A stretch of 64,000 nt of DNA from Pseudomonas sp. (GTDB taxonomy: Bacteria; Pseudomonadota; Gammaproteobacteria; Pseudomonadales; Pseudomonadaceae). Position 1 is the stretch's first letter, and every line of letters starts with the position of its first letter. Positions 33,167 through 42,532 of this stretch are shown in pieces. The notes beneath the pieces are model-generated. The model saw only the letters and a list, made by a program, of their open reading frames with translations. It made no database searches and was not told the DNA's origin. The DNA lies in assembly GCF_028293835.1 (NCBI RefSeq), contig NZ_JAQGNX010000170.1, positions 62,001 to 126,000 on the forward strand, given 5' to 3'. Both the position numbers and the translations under genes were made by a program.

Positions 33167-34357
33167 ATGGCGCATCCAGCACAAATCAAGATCGCCGCCA
33201 CCTACATGCGTGGCGGCACCAGCAAAGGTGTGTTCTTTCGCTTGCAAGACCTGCCCGAAGCGGCCCGGATTCCAGGGCCGGCCCGTGATGCACTGCTGTT
33301 GCGGGTGATCGGCAGCCCGGACCCGTACGATAAACAAATCGACGGCATGGGCGCCGCGACGTCCAGCACCAGCAAAACGGTAATTCTTTCGAAGAGCATC
33401 AAGGCCGATCATGACGTCGATTACCTGTTTGGTCAGGTGTCTATCGATAAGCCGTTCGTGGACTGGAGCGGCAACTGTGGCAACCTTTCTGCGGCAGTCG
33501 GCCCGTTTGCCATCAGCAATGGGCTGGTCGACGCGAGTCGTGTGCCCCAAAACGGTGTGGCCATCGTGCGGATCTGGCAAGCCAACATCGGCAAGACAAT
33601 TATTGCCCACGTGCCGATGACTGAAGGCGCGGTGCAGGAAACCGGTGATTTTGAACTGGACGGCGTGACCTTCCCAGCGGCTGAAGTGCAGTTGGAGTTC
33701 ATCAATCCGGCCGCCGAAGAAGAGGGGGCGGGCGGTTCGATGTTTCCCACCGGCAACCTGATCGACGAGCTGGAAGTGCCCGGCGTTGGCACCTTGAAGG
33801 TGACGATGATCAATGCGGGCATTCCGACCATTTTTGTTAACGCCCACGACATCGGTTACACCGGCACCGAGTTGCAAGGCGACATCAATGGCGACCCCAG
33901 GGCGCTGGCGATGTTCGAGACCATTCGTGCTTATGGTGCTTTGCGCATGGGGCTGATTCAGGACCTGGATGAAGCGGCAAAACGCCAACACACGCCCAAG
34001 GTTGCGATTGTCGCGGCACCGGCTGCTTATACGGCGTCCAGCGGCAAGGCAATCGCTGCGGCTGACGTTGATCTGTTGGTCCGCGCCCTGTCCATGGGCA
34101 AACTGCACCACGCCATGATGGGCACCGCGGCGGTAGCCATTGGCACCGCGGCGGCGATCTCCGGGACCTTGGTCAATCTGGCGGCAGGCGGTAGCAAACG
34201 CAGTGCGGTGCGTTTTGGCCATCCGTCCGGCACCTTGCGGGTTGGCGCCGAAGCGACCCAGGAAAACGGTGAGTGGAAAGTTACCAAAGCCATCATGAGC
34301 CGCAGCGCTCGGGTGTTGATGGAAGGAACCGTGCGGGTGCCGGGGGATGTGATTTAA
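33167..34357 (+). CDS. prpF: 2-methylaconitate cis-trans isomerase
   Basis: PrpF isomerises the trans-2-methylaconitate made by AcnD to the cis form. The 396-residue protein has the diaminopimelate-epimerase-like fold and begins AAPYMRGG-like (IKIAATYMRGGTSKGVFF), with GMGAATSSTSKTVIL, DWSGNCGNLSAAVGPFA and GSKRSAVRFGHPSGTL. The start at 33167 is supported by CAGGAG; an earlier in-frame ATG overlaps acnD. It is the expected partner of AcnD and sits 20 bases after it. Confidence 0.96.
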   Translation: MAHPAQIKIAATYMRGGTSKGVFFRLQDLPEAARIPGPARDALLLRVIGSPDPYDKQIDGMGAATSSTSKTVILSKSIKADHDVDYLFGQVSIDKPFVDWSGNCGNLSAAVGPFAISNGLVDASRVPQNGVAIVRIWQANIGKTIIAHVPMTEGAVQETGDFELDGVTFPAAEVQLEFINPAAEEEGAGGSMFPTGNLIDELEVPGVGTLKVTMINAGIPTIFVNAHDIGYTGTELQGDINGDPRALAMFETIRAYGALRMGLIQDLDEAAKRQHTPKVAIVAAPAAYTASSGKAIAAADVDLLVRALSMGKLHHAMMGTAAVAIGTAAAISGTLVNLAAGGSKRSAVRFGHPSGTLRVGAEATQENGEWKVTKAIMSRSARVLMEGTVRVPGDVI

Positions 34358-34438
34358 CCCCGCAGGTGGGCGTATTCCTCCTACAGAGAATGAAGAGGCC
34401 CGCGCGGCCAGTGAATTTGACTAAACGGAGAAGCAGTC

Positions 34439-35923
34439 ATGAGCGCCAACGTTGAAACCAACAACCGTCCGGATTACGACAAGGTACTGCAAGACATTGC
34501 CGATTACGTCCTGGGCTACACCATCGAATCCAAAGAAGCGCTAAATACCGCGCGCAACTGTTTAATGGACACGTTGGGTTGTGGGTTGTTGGCGCTGCGT
34601 TTTCCCGAGTGCACCAAGCACCTGGGCCCGATTGTCGAAGGCACAGTCGTCCCGTTCGGCGCCCGCGTACCCGGTACCAGCTATCGTCTGGACCCGGTCA
34701 AGGCGGCATGGGACATTGGCTGCATTATCCGTTGGCTCGATTACAACGACACCTGGCTGGCGGCCGAGTGGGGTCATCCTTCGGACAACCTCGGCGGCAT
34801 TCTTGCGGTGGCCGATCACCTGTCGCAAAAGCGTGTGGCCAATGGCGATGCGCCGTTGACCATGGGCACGGTGCTGGAGGCGATGATCATGGCCCATGAG
34901 ATCCAGGGCGTGATGGCCTTGGAGAACTCCTTCAACCGAGTCGGCCTTGATCACGTGTTGCTGGTGAAAGTAGCGTCCACGGCGGTCACTGCCAAAATGA
35001 TGGGGGCCAACCGTGAGCAACTGCTGGCGGCGTTGTCCCATGCCTTTGTCGATGGTCAGGCGTTGCGCACCTATAGGCATGCACCGAATGCTGGCTCACG
35101 TAAATCCTGGGCGGCGGGAGATGCGTCCAGTCGAGGGGTCCGTTTGGCCGATATTGCCATGCGCGGCGAGATGGGTATTCCCGGCGTGCTGAGTGCGCCG
35201 CAATGGGGTTTTTACGACGTCCTGTTCAGCCACACCAACAACGACTTGGCGCTTAAGCCCGACGACAAGCGCGCCTTTAGTCTGTCCCAGGCCTACGGCA
35301 CGTATGTGATGGAAAATGTGCTGTTCAAAATCAGCTTTCCCGCCGAGTTTCACGCCCAGACGGCGTGCGAAGCAGCCGTGACGCTGCATCCCCAGGTCAG
35401 AAGTCGCCTGAGCGAGATCGACAAAATCGTCATCACCACTCATGAATCGGCGATTCGGATTATTTCGAAGCAAGGTAAATTGGCCAACGCTGCCGACCGT
35501 GACCACTGCATTCAGTACATGACCGCAGTGCCGTTGGCCTTCGGCAATCTGGTCGCCGAGCAGTACGAAGATGATTTCCACGCTTCGCATCCGATCATCG
35601 ACCAACTGCGCGACAAGATGGTAATCGTCGAGGATCCTCGTTACACCCAGGAATATTTGGAAGCGGACAAGCGCTCGATTGCTAATGCGATTCAGGTGTT
35701 TTTCAAGGACGGGTCGGCCACTGAGAAAGTAGTGGTCGAATACCCCATTGGCCACCGGCGGCGTCGGGTGGAAGGCATTCCGTTACTGGAAGACAAGTTC
35801 AGCAGCAATTTAGCGACCCGATTTACTGCCCAGCGCAGCGCCGAGATCTTTGCGCTGTGTAAAAACCAGGAGCTGCTGGAGGCCATGCCGGTTCATCGGT
35901 TTGTGGATATGTTTGTGATTTAA
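34439..35923 (+). CDS. prpD: 2-methylcitrate dehydratase PrpD
   Basis: PrpD is the iron-sulfur-free MmgE/PrpD-family dehydratase that converts 2-methylcitrate to cis-2-methylaconitate. The 494-residue protein shows LMDTLGCGLLALRFPECTKH, CIIRWLDYNDTW, EWGHPSDNLGGILAVAD, and RKSWAAGDASSRGVRLADIA. Having both PrpD and the AcnD/PrpF pair is usual in pseudomonads and gives two routes for the same step. A GGAG ribosome site lies ten bases upstream. It closes the prp group; a REP element follows and then convergent ppsR. Confidence 0.96.
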   Translation: MSANVETNNRPDYDKVLQDIADYVLGYTIESKEALNTARNCLMDTLGCGLLALRFPECTKHLGPIVEGTVVPFGARVPGTSYRLDPVKAAWDIGCIIRWLDYNDTWLAAEWGHPSDNLGGILAVADHLSQKRVANGDAPLTMGTVLEAMIMAHEIQGVMALENSFNRVGLDHVLLVKVASTAVTAKMMGANREQLLAALSHAFVDGQALRTYRHAPNAGSRKSWAAGDASSRGVRLADIAMRGEMGIPGVLSAPQWGFYDVLFSHTNNDLALKPDDKRAFSLSQAYGTYVMENVLFKISFPAEFHAQTACEAAVTLHPQVRSRLSEIDKIVITTHESAIRIISKQGKLANAADRDHCIQYMTAVPLAFGNLVAEQYEDDFHASHPIIDQLRDKMVIVEDPRYTQEYLEADKRSIANAIQVFFKDGSATEKVVVEYPIGHRRRRVEGIPLLEDKFSSNLATRFTAQRSAEIFALCKNQELLEAMPVHRFVDMFVI

Positions 35924-35942
35924 ACTCGGCATACAGGTCCAC

Positions 35943-36020
35943 GGTAGGAGCCAACTTGTTGGTGAGGCGGTGTTTCTGGTGCCGCTTGGGGCCCTCTCGC
36001 CAACAAGTTGGCTCCTACAG
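35943..36020. repeat. REP element, well-preserved inverted pair
   Basis: GGTAGGAGCCAACTTGTTGG from 35943 and CGCCAACAAGTTGGCTCCTA at 35999 are near-perfect inverse copies about 35 bases apart. It sits in the 111-base gap between the convergent prpD and ppsR genes and may form a terminating structure. Confidence 0.88.
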
Positions 36021-36034
36021 ATAGTATTGAGGCG

Positions 36035-36853
36035 TTATTTGAATCTGCGCTCCACGCCTTTTTCCACGAGGATTTTTGCCGAGATTTCTTCCACCGAAAA
36101 ATGTGTGGAATTTATATGCGGGATGTTCTCACGGCGGAACAAGCTTTCTACTTCGCGCACTTCGAATTCGCACTGGGCAAAGCTGGAGTAACGACTGTTG
36201 GGTTTACGTTCATGGCGGATGGCGGTAAGGCGATCTGGATCGATGGTCAGGCCAAATAGCTTGCTACGATGCGCCTTGAGCGCGGCCGGCAATTGCAGGC
36301 GTTCCATGTCGTCTTCGGTCAACGGATAATTTGCCGCACGGATGCCGAATTGCATGGCCATGTACAGGCAGGTAGGGGTTTTACCGCAGCGCGAGACGCC
36401 TACCAGGATCAGGTCGGCCTTGTCGTAATAATGCGTGCGGGCGCCGTCATCGTTGTCCAGGGCGAAGTTCACCGCCTCGATGCGTTCCATGTAGTTGGAG
36501 TTGTGCCCGATAGAGTGAGATTTCCCCACTGAGTAGGACGAGTGTGAACTAAGCTCTTGCTCAAGGGGGGCAAGAAAGGTCGAAAAAATATCGATCATGA
36601 AACCGTTGGATGTCGCCAGGACCTCACGAATTTCCTGATTGACGATGGTGTCGAAAATAATCGGTCGCACCTCGTCTTTGTCCGCGGCGTTGTTGATCTG
36701 TTGTACCATTGCGCGCGCCTTTTCGATGCTGTCGATGTAGGGCCGCGTGAACTTGTTGAAGGTTATGTTTTCGAATTGCGCTAACAGGCTTTGACCGAGG
36801 GTTTCAGCGGTAATGCCGGTGCCGTCGGAGATAAAGAAAGCAGATCGTTTCAT
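36035..36853 (-). CDS. ppsR: PEP synthase regulatory protein (ADP-dependent kinase / Pi-dependent phosphorylase)
   Basis: PpsR is the DUF299-family bifunctional enzyme that inactivates PEP synthase by phosphorylating its threonine and reactivates it with phosphate. The 272-residue protein begins KRSAFFISDGTGITAETLGQ and has the P-loop-like ILVGVSRCGKTPTCLYMA, where most relatives read SRSGKT, and LTIDPDRLTAIRHERK. It lies divergent from ppsA, its target, with a 172-base shared regulatory region, as in E. coli and other bacteria. Confidence 0.95.
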   Translation of the reverse strand: MKRSAFFISDGTGITAETLGQSLLAQFENITFNKFTRPYIDSIEKARAMVQQINNAADKDEVRPIIFDTIVNQEIREVLATSNGFMIDIFSTFLAPLEQELSSHSSYSVGKSHSIGHNSNYMERIEAVNFALDNDDGARTHYYDKADLILVGVSRCGKTPTCLYMAMQFGIRAANYPLTEDDMERLQLPAALKAHRSKLFGLTIDPDRLTAIRHERKPNSRYSSFAQCEFEVREVESLFRRENIPHINSTHFSVEEISAKILVEKGVERRFK

Positions 36854-37025
36854 TTGCGCCGAGGCCTTAAGCTGAGGTCGATTGTTAGTTATGATAGGCC
36901 CGCTGGCGGACCTTGATAGTCGGCATTTTCACTTATTTTGCAGGTCCAGGCCATACACGCTCGGAACCGCTCGTGTAGTTTCAGCGCCCTGAGCTTTTCC
37001 CAACACAGTTAGTGGAGAGATCACC

Positions 37026-39401
37026 TTGGTAGAGTACGTAGTTTCCCTCGATAAGCTCGGCGTCCATGATGTGGAGCACGTGGGGGGCAAGAACGCATCC
37101 CTCGGCGAGATGATCAGCAACCTCGCGGGTGCCGGTGTTTCGGTTCCCGGTGGCTTCGCCACTACGGCTCAAGCGTATCGTGATTTCCTTGAGTTAAGCG
37201 GTTTGAATGATCAGATCCATGCAGCCCTTGATGCCCTTGATGTCGACGACGTCAATGCATTGGCCAAGACCGGTGCGCAAATTCGCGCCTGGATCATGGA
37301 CGCCGAATTCCCGGAAAAACTCAACGCGGAAATTCGCACCGCTTTCGCCGAACTGTCGGCTGGCAACCCTAACCTCGCCGTCGCCGTGCGCTCTTCGGCC
37401 ACCGCCGAAGACTTGCCAGACGCCTCGTTCGCCGGTCAGCAAGAAACCTTCCTGAACATCCGTGGCGTCGAAAACGTCATCCGGGCGGCCAAGGAAGTGT
37501 TCGCCTCGTTGTTCAACGACCGTGCCATTTCGTATCGAGTGCACCAGGGCTTCGATCACAAATTGGTCGCGTTGTCGGCTGGCGTGCAGCGCATGGTTCG
37601 TTCCGAAACCGGTACTGCTGGCGTGATGTTCACGCTGGACACCGAATCCGGCTTCCGTGACGTGGTATTCATCACCGGCGCTTACGGCCTGGGTGAAACC
37701 GTTGTTCAGGGCGCCGTGAACCCGGACGAATTCTACGTTCACAAAAATACCCTTGAAGCCGGTCGTCCTGCGATCTTGCGCCGCAACCTGGGCAGCAAAG
37801 CAATCATGATGATCTACGGCGACGAAGCCAAGGCCGGTAAATCGGTCAAGGTCATCGACGTCGCGCCTGCGGATCGCGCCCGCTTCTGCTTGAGCGATGC
37901 CGAGGTCAGCGAACTGGCCAAGCAAGCAATGATCATCGAAAAGCACTACAAGTGCCCGATGGACATCGAGTGGGCCAAAGACGGTGACGACGGCAAGCTG
38001 TACATCGTTCAGGCCCGTCCTGAAACCGTGAAAAGCCGTACCTCGGCCAATGTCATGGAGCGCTACCTGCTCAAGGAAACCGGCACCGTGCTGGTGGAGG
38101 GTCGCGCAATCGGTCAGCGGATCGGTGCCGGTAAAGTGCGGATCATCAAAGACGTTTCCGAGATGGACAAGGTTCAGCCGGGCGATGTACTCGTGTCCGA
38201 CATGACCGACCCGGATTGGGAACCGGTGATGAAGCGCGCCAGTGCCATCGTCACCAACCGCGGTGGCCGGACGTGCCATGCGGCAATCATCGCTCGTGAA
38301 CTGGGCATTCCGGCAGTGGTGGGTTGTGGCAATGCGACGGAACTGCTGAAAGACGGGCAGGGCGTTACTGTTTCGTGTGCCGAAGGCGACACCGGTTACA
38401 TCTTCGAAGGTGAACTGGGCTTCGACATCAAGAAAAACTCCGTTGATGCCATGCCTGAACTGCCGTTCAAAATCATGATGAACGTTGGCAACCCCGACCG
38501 CGCATTCGATTTTGCCCAGTTGCCCAACGCCGGTGTCGGCCTGGCGCGTCTGGAGTTCATCATTAACCGCATGATCGGCGTGCACCCGAAGGCACTGTTG
38601 AACTACGCCGGTTTGCCCCAGGACATCAAAGACAGCGTCGACAAGCGCATCGCCGGCTACAACGATCCGGTGGGATTTTACGTGGAAAAACTGGTCGAGG
38701 GCATCAGCACCCTGGCCGCAGCGTTCACGCCGAAGAAAGTCATCGTACGTTTGTCGGACTTCAAGTCCAACGAGTACGCCAACCTGATCGGCGGCAAGCT
38801 GTACGAACCGGAAGAAGAGAACCCGATGTTGGGTTTCCGCGGCGCTTCGCGTTATATCAGCGAAAGCTTCCGTGACTGCTTCGAGCTAGAGTGCCGCGCG
38901 CTCAAGCGCGTGCGCAACGAGATGGGCCTGACCAACGTCGAAATCATGGTGCCGTTCGTGCGGACCCTGGGGGAAGCGAGCCAGGTGATTGACCTGTTGG
39001 CCGCCAATGGCCTGACACGGGGTGAAAACGGTCTGCGCATCATCATGATGTGCGAATTGCCGTCTAACGCGATTCTGGCAGAAGAGTTCCTTGAGTTCTT
39101 CGACGGCTTCTCCATTGGCTCCAACGACCTGACCCAACTGACGTTGGGCCTGGACCGTGACTCCGGGATCATTGCTCACCTGTTCGACGAGCGTAACCCT
39201 GCGGTCAAGAAGCTGTTGTCCAACGCGATTCAAGCGTGCAACAAGGCTGGTAAATACATCGGTATCTGCGGTCAAGGCCCTTCTGATCATCCGGATCTTG
39301 CGCGCTGGTTGATGGATCAAGGCATTGAAAGTGTCTCGCTGAACCCGGACTCCGTCTTGGAAACATGGTTCTTCCTGGCTGAAGAACAGGCTCCGGTCTG
39401 A
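37026..39401 (+). CDS. ppsA: Phosphoenolpyruvate synthase
   Basis: PpsA makes PEP from pyruvate and ATP, for gluconeogenesis. The 791-residue protein has an N-terminal ATP-grasp domain (VGGKNASLGEM, VAVRSSATAEDLPDASFAGQ), the phosphohistidine swivel domain with His418 in GGRTCHAAIIARELGIPAVV, preceded by Thr416, the expected PpsR target, and the C-terminal PEP/pyruvate barrel (GFRGASRYI, LGLDRDS, ICGQGPSDHPD). Translation starts at TTG (37026), giving MVEYVVSLDKLGVHDVEHVG; a GGAG site is 11 bases upstream. Pyruvate from the neighbouring methylcitrate cycle is its natural input. Confidence 0.97.
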   Translation: MVEYVVSLDKLGVHDVEHVGGKNASLGEMISNLAGAGVSVPGGFATTAQAYRDFLELSGLNDQIHAALDALDVDDVNALAKTGAQIRAWIMDAEFPEKLNAEIRTAFAELSAGNPNLAVAVRSSATAEDLPDASFAGQQETFLNIRGVENVIRAAKEVFASLFNDRAISYRVHQGFDHKLVALSAGVQRMVRSETGTAGVMFTLDTESGFRDVVFITGAYGLGETVVQGAVNPDEFYVHKNTLEAGRPAILRRNLGSKAIMMIYGDEAKAGKSVKVIDVAPADRARFCLSDAEVSELAKQAMIIEKHYKCPMDIEWAKDGDDGKLYIVQARPETVKSRTSANVMERYLLKETGTVLVEGRAIGQRIGAGKVRIIKDVSEMDKVQPGDVLVSDMTDPDWEPVMKRASAIVTNRGGRTCHAAIIARELGIPAVVGCGNATELLKDGQGVTVSCAEGDTGYIFEGELGFDIKKNSVDAMPELPFKIMMNVGNPDRAFDFAQLPNAGVGLARLEFIINRMIGVHPKALLNYAGLPQDIKDSVDKRIAGYNDPVGFYVEKLVEGISTLAAAFTPKKVIVRLSDFKSNEYANLIGGKLYEPEEENPMLGFRGASRYISESFRDCFELECRALKRVRNEMGLTNVEIMVPFVRTLGEASQVIDLLAANGLTRGENGLRIIMMCELPSNAILAEEFLEFFDGFSIGSNDLTQLTLGLDRDSGIIAHLFDERNPAVKKLLSNAIQACNKAGKYIGICGQGPSDHPDLARWLMDQGIESVSLNPDSVLETWFFLAEEQAPV

Positions 39402-39454
39402 GGTAGTACGCGCTAAACCCCGGCCCACTTCGGTGGGTCGGTCACATTCTGGCA

Positions 39455-39482
39455 AGGCGGTTTTTCATAAGCCGCCTTTTTT
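39455..39482 (+). terminator. Intrinsic terminator of ppsA
   Basis: AGGCGG (39455-39460) pairs with CCGCCT near 39472-39477 over a TTTTTCATAAG loop, followed by TTTTTT. It ends just upstream of the hydrolase gene at 39496. Confidence 0.88.
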
Positions 39483-39495
39483 GTGCAAGAGCAAT

Positions 39496-40503
39496 ATGCA
39501 AAGCAGCAGCGATCTTTTTCCAGTGGCCTTGATTAGCGCCGAACGTCGTGGCGATCTGATCGAGGACGTATACCGTTTAAAACCCGCCAACAGCCCGGAC
39601 ATTAGCGTTGAGCTGGCCGTGACCCGTCTTGGGCTGGTGGACAGCGCTGATTCCCGTGGCGTGCCCGTGATTTTGTTGCACGGCAGTTTCTCCAACCGAC
39701 GTTTCTGGTATTCACCCAAAGGTATCGGCTTAGGCGCGTATCTGGCCCGGGCCGGCTTTGATGTGTGGATCGCGGAAATGCGCGGGCACGGTCTTTCGTC
39801 GCGCAATCAACACTATCGACGTAACCGCGTCGCTGATTACGCGCGTTACGACCTGCCAGCGATTGGGGCATTTGTCCGTGAACAAAGTGGGCAAATTCCC
39901 CACTGGATCGGTCATTCCCTGGGCGGCATCACCTTGGCTGCAGCCCTGGGCGGGCATTACCTTGGCCAGGCCGCGGTGGCTTCGGTGGCATTGTTCGGCA
40001 GCCAGGTCAGTCGCAACTACTGGCCGTTGAAAGTACCCTTGGTGGAGTGGGGCGCACGCCTGCTGCTTAAGCGATTTGCGCACATTTCCGGATCGCGTTT
40101 TAAGCGCGGGCCGGAAGATGAACCTATAGGCCTGGCGCTGGAATGCATGCGCTGGTACGGGCTTTTCAGCCGCTTTGGTGACAAAGACCGCGATTGGTGG
40201 GCTGGCTTGAACGAGGTGCAGGTGCCGGTATTGGCCGTTGCCGCTGTCGGTGATCATCAAGACCCGCCCTGGGCCTGTCGCACACTCAGTGAGCAGTTTG
40301 CGTCGCCAGTGCGTCAGTTTGTATGTCTGGGTCGGGCTCAAGGTTTCAGCGATGATTTTGGTCATGTCGAGATGCTGGTCAGTAAAAGCGCGCAAACCCA
40401 AGTCTGGCCGATGGTGGTCAGTTGGTTACGCGACCCTTCGGTCTCGTTGGCCGGTCAAGCGCAGACGCGGGTTGATGTGCAGGGAGCAAGCGTCGGCGCT
40501 TGA
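39496..40503 (+). CDS. Alpha/beta-fold hydrolase
   Basis: A 335-residue esterase/lipase-like protein. It has LLHGSFSNRRFWYSPKG (oxyanion region), the nucleophile elbow IGHSLGGITLAAAL with the catalytic Ser in GHSLGG, RGHGLSSRNQ, and late DDFGHVEML with the likely catalytic His. No signal peptide is visible. The start at 39496 (MQSSSDLFPVALI) lies after the ppsA terminator; an earlier ATG falls inside that terminator. Substrate is unknown. Homologues lie next to ppsA and rraA in other pseudomonads. Confidence 0.85.
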   Translation: MQSSSDLFPVALISAERRGDLIEDVYRLKPANSPDISVELAVTRLGLVDSADSRGVPVILLHGSFSNRRFWYSPKGIGLGAYLARAGFDVWIAEMRGHGLSSRNQHYRRNRVADYARYDLPAIGAFVREQSGQIPHWIGHSLGGITLAAALGGHYLGQAAVASVALFGSQVSRNYWPLKVPLVEWGARLLLKRFAHISGSRFKRGPEDEPIGLALECMRWYGLFSRFGDKDRDWWAGLNEVQVPVLAVAAVGDHQDPPWACRTLSEQFASPVRQFVCLGRAQGFSDDFGHVEMLVSKSAQTQVWPMVVSWLRDPSVSLAGQAQTRVDVQGASVGA

Positions 40504-40584
40504 AGCGTTTCAACGGCTGCCAGATGCGGCTAAGCTATGACCCTTCATGCTGTTTCAGCCTTTCTTGGATTGCGGTTCTTCCCT

Positions 40585-40884
40585 ATGTTTTTTCCTCTTG
40601 AGCGGCTGATCAATTTGCACGAAGGCTACCGGCAAACCTTCAAGGTTGCTGGGCGCAATCTGTTATTAATGGTGGTCGATAATCAGCCATTGCTGCTCGA
40701 AGACAGCTGCCCGCATCAAGGCGCACCCTTGCGCACTGCCACGCTTATGGGTACGGTCTTGCGGTGCCAGCGCCACGGCATGGAATTTCAGCTACCCAGT
40801 GGGCGCGCGTCACAGCCCTCCTGTCCAAGCCTGAAAATGTTCGGGCTGGTCTATGACGGCGCCAGTATCGGCGTCGATGTCTAG
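40585..40884 (+). CDS. Small Rieske [2Fe-2S] protein
   Basis: A stand-alone Rieske-type protein of about 99 residues. The cluster ligands are clear: CPH in EDSCPHQGAPLRTATLMG and CxxH in RCQRHGMEFQLPSGRAS. It resembles Rieske ferredoxins of the type that feed electrons to oxygenases, but no oxygenase gene is nearby. The start is uncertain: ATG at 40585 gives a compact domain, while one at 40537 adds 16 hydrophobic residues (MTLHAVSAFLGLRFFP). The gene lies between the hydrolase and rraA genes on the same strand. Confidence 0.75.
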   Translation: MFFPLERLINLHEGYRQTFKVAGRNLLLMVVDNQPLLLEDSCPHQGAPLRTATLMGTVLRCQRHGMEFQLPSGRASQPSCPSLKMFGLVYDGASIGVDV

Positions 40885-40946
40885 CCTCATAGCCCAGGCT
40901 GCAGCTAAATAAATAATGGTCGTTCTTTCACTAAAGGAGCTCACCC

Positions 40947-41435
40947 ATGCATTACATCACTCCCGATTTGTGCGATGCCTACCCGCAGTTGGTGCAGGTG
41001 GTAGAACCGATGTTCAGCAATTTCGGTGGTCGCGATTCATTTGGTGGCGAAATCGTCACCATCAAATGCTTCGAAGACAATTCGCTGGTCAAGGACCAGG
41101 TCGAACTGGCGGGCAAAGGTAAAGTGCTGGTGGTCGATGGCGGCGGATCGCTGCGTTGTGCATTGCTGGGTGACATGCTGGCTGAGAAAGCCGCCAAAAA
41201 TGGCTGGGAAGGTTTGGTCATCTATGGCTGCATTCGCGACGTCGATGTGATTGCGCAAACCGATCTGGGTGTCCAGGCACTGGCCAGTCACCCGAAGAAA
41301 ACCGACAAGCGCGGTATCGGCGATCTAAACGTGGCCGTGACCTTCGCTGGCGTGACCTTCCACCCAGGGCAGTTTGTCTACGCCGATAACAACGGCGTGA
41401 TCGTTTCGCCGTCTGCGCTGAAAATGCCCGAATAA
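40947..41435 (+). CDS. rraA: Ribonuclease E activity regulator RraA / HMG aldolase family
   Basis: The 162-residue protein matches RraA, which in E. coli binds and inhibits RNase E, and belongs to a fold shared with 4-hydroxy-4-methyl-2-oxoglutarate aldolase. Visible motifs are YPQLVQVVEPMFSNFGGRDS, GEIVTIKCFEDNSLV, VDGGGSLRCALLGDMLAEKA, GWEGLVIYGCIRDVD and TFAGVTFHPGQFVYADNNGV. The GCIRDVD motif carries residues used by the aldolase group, so either activity could apply. AAGGAGC is a good ribosome site. Confidence 0.93.
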   Translation: MHYITPDLCDAYPQLVQVVEPMFSNFGGRDSFGGEIVTIKCFEDNSLVKDQVELAGKGKVLVVDGGGSLRCALLGDMLAEKAAKNGWEGLVIYGCIRDVDVIAQTDLGVQALASHPKKTDKRGIGDLNVAVTFAGVTFHPGQFVYADNNGVIVSPSALKMPE

Positions 41436-41446
41436 CAGGACACCCA

Positions 41447-42445
41447 ATGTTCGACGAAACAAACGCGCAATGGGGGCTGGTGCATGCCCTGGTGCTGGAT
41501 GGTCAGGGCGGGGCGCGTTTCATAGCTCGAACCGATTTGGAAGGTCTTCAGTTGCAGCCGCAGGAAAGCGTTTGGCTGCACTGGGATCGTGGCCATCCAC
41601 AAACCCAGACCTGGTTGCGCAGCGCCAGCGGGCTGAGTGAGTTCAGCTGCGACTTGCTGCTGGAAGAAAATACCCGGCCGCGTCTGGTGCCGTTGCCCAA
41701 CTCCGAATTGCTGCTGTTCCTGCGCGGGGTCAACCTCAACCCCGGTGCCGAGCCCGAAGACATGGTCTCGGTGCGGATTTTTGCCGCGGCGCAACAAGTG
41801 ATCTCCCTGCGTTTGCGTCAGTTAAGGGCTACCGATGAGCTGATCGAGAGATTCAATGCGGGTAGCGGTCCGAAAAACGCGTCTGAGTTGATTCTTTATC
41901 TCGCCCAATACATGACAGATAAGGTCCAGGCATTGGTTACCGAGTTGTCGGAATTAGTCGACGAGGAGGAAGAAAAAATAGATGCCGACGAACGGTATGC
42001 TTGTGACCACGGTGACATGCTGCATATACGACGTCGCGCGGCCGCTTTGCGGCGTTTTCTGGCTCCGCAGCGCGAGGTTTACGCGCAACTGACCCGGAAC
42101 AAAGTGCCGTGGTTCGTCGAAGACGATGCCAACTACTGGAACGAGCTGAACAATAGCTTGACGCGGTATCTGGAAGAGCTGGAGCTGACCCGGGAACGTG
42201 TAGGATTGGTCCTGGAGACTGAGGATAGACGCCTCAGCGAACGGATGAACCGGGTCATGTACCGTTTTGGCATCGTGACCGGAATCTTCCTGCCTATGAG
42301 CTTTTTGACCGGCTTGCTTGGGGTCAATGTCGGTGGAATTCCCGGTTCGGCCAGTCCGTACGGCTTTTTGGTCGCATGCTCGATCATGGGCGCCGTGGGG
42401 ATTGGTCAGTATTGGTTGTTTCGGCGTTGGCGCTGGGTGGTATAA
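41447..42445 (+). CDS. cmaX: CorA/ZntB-family divalent cation transporter CmaX
   Basis: A 332-residue inner-membrane transporter of the CorA-MgtE/ZntB family. It has a large cytoplasmic N-domain with a coiled coil (about 160-260) and two C-terminal helices. The signature is GVN in LTGLLGVNVGGIPGS, as in ZntB, instead of the GMN of CorA. The gene lies 11 bases after rraA and starts the conserved cmaX-crfX-cmpX-sigX-oprF block, which supports the name. Whether it moves Mg2+ or Zn2+ is not evident from sequence. Confidence 0.92.
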   Translation: MFDETNAQWGLVHALVLDGQGGARFIARTDLEGLQLQPQESVWLHWDRGHPQTQTWLRSASGLSEFSCDLLLEENTRPRLVPLPNSELLLFLRGVNLNPGAEPEDMVSVRIFAAAQQVISLRLRQLRATDELIERFNAGSGPKNASELILYLAQYMTDKVQALVTELSELVDEEEEKIDADERYACDHGDMLHIRRRAAALRRFLAPQREVYAQLTRNKVPWFVEDDANYWNELNNSLTRYLEELELTRERVGLVLETEDRRLSERMNRVMYRFGIVTGIFLPMSFLTGLLGVNVGGIPGSASPYGFLVACSIMGAVGIGQYWLFRRWRWVV

Positions 42446-42532
42446 ATGTTCGAATATTTTCGCTACCGAATGACTCAGTTGTGACTCAGCCAGATTTTGT
42501 TGCGTCTTTCAGTGACATTGCGTGAGGTACCT

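Noticed and set aside
37194..38585. 463-codon frame antisense to ppsA
   Set aside because: The sequence is rich in His/Asp/Gln as expected from reading highly biased codons in reverse; ppsA is unquestioned on the other strand.
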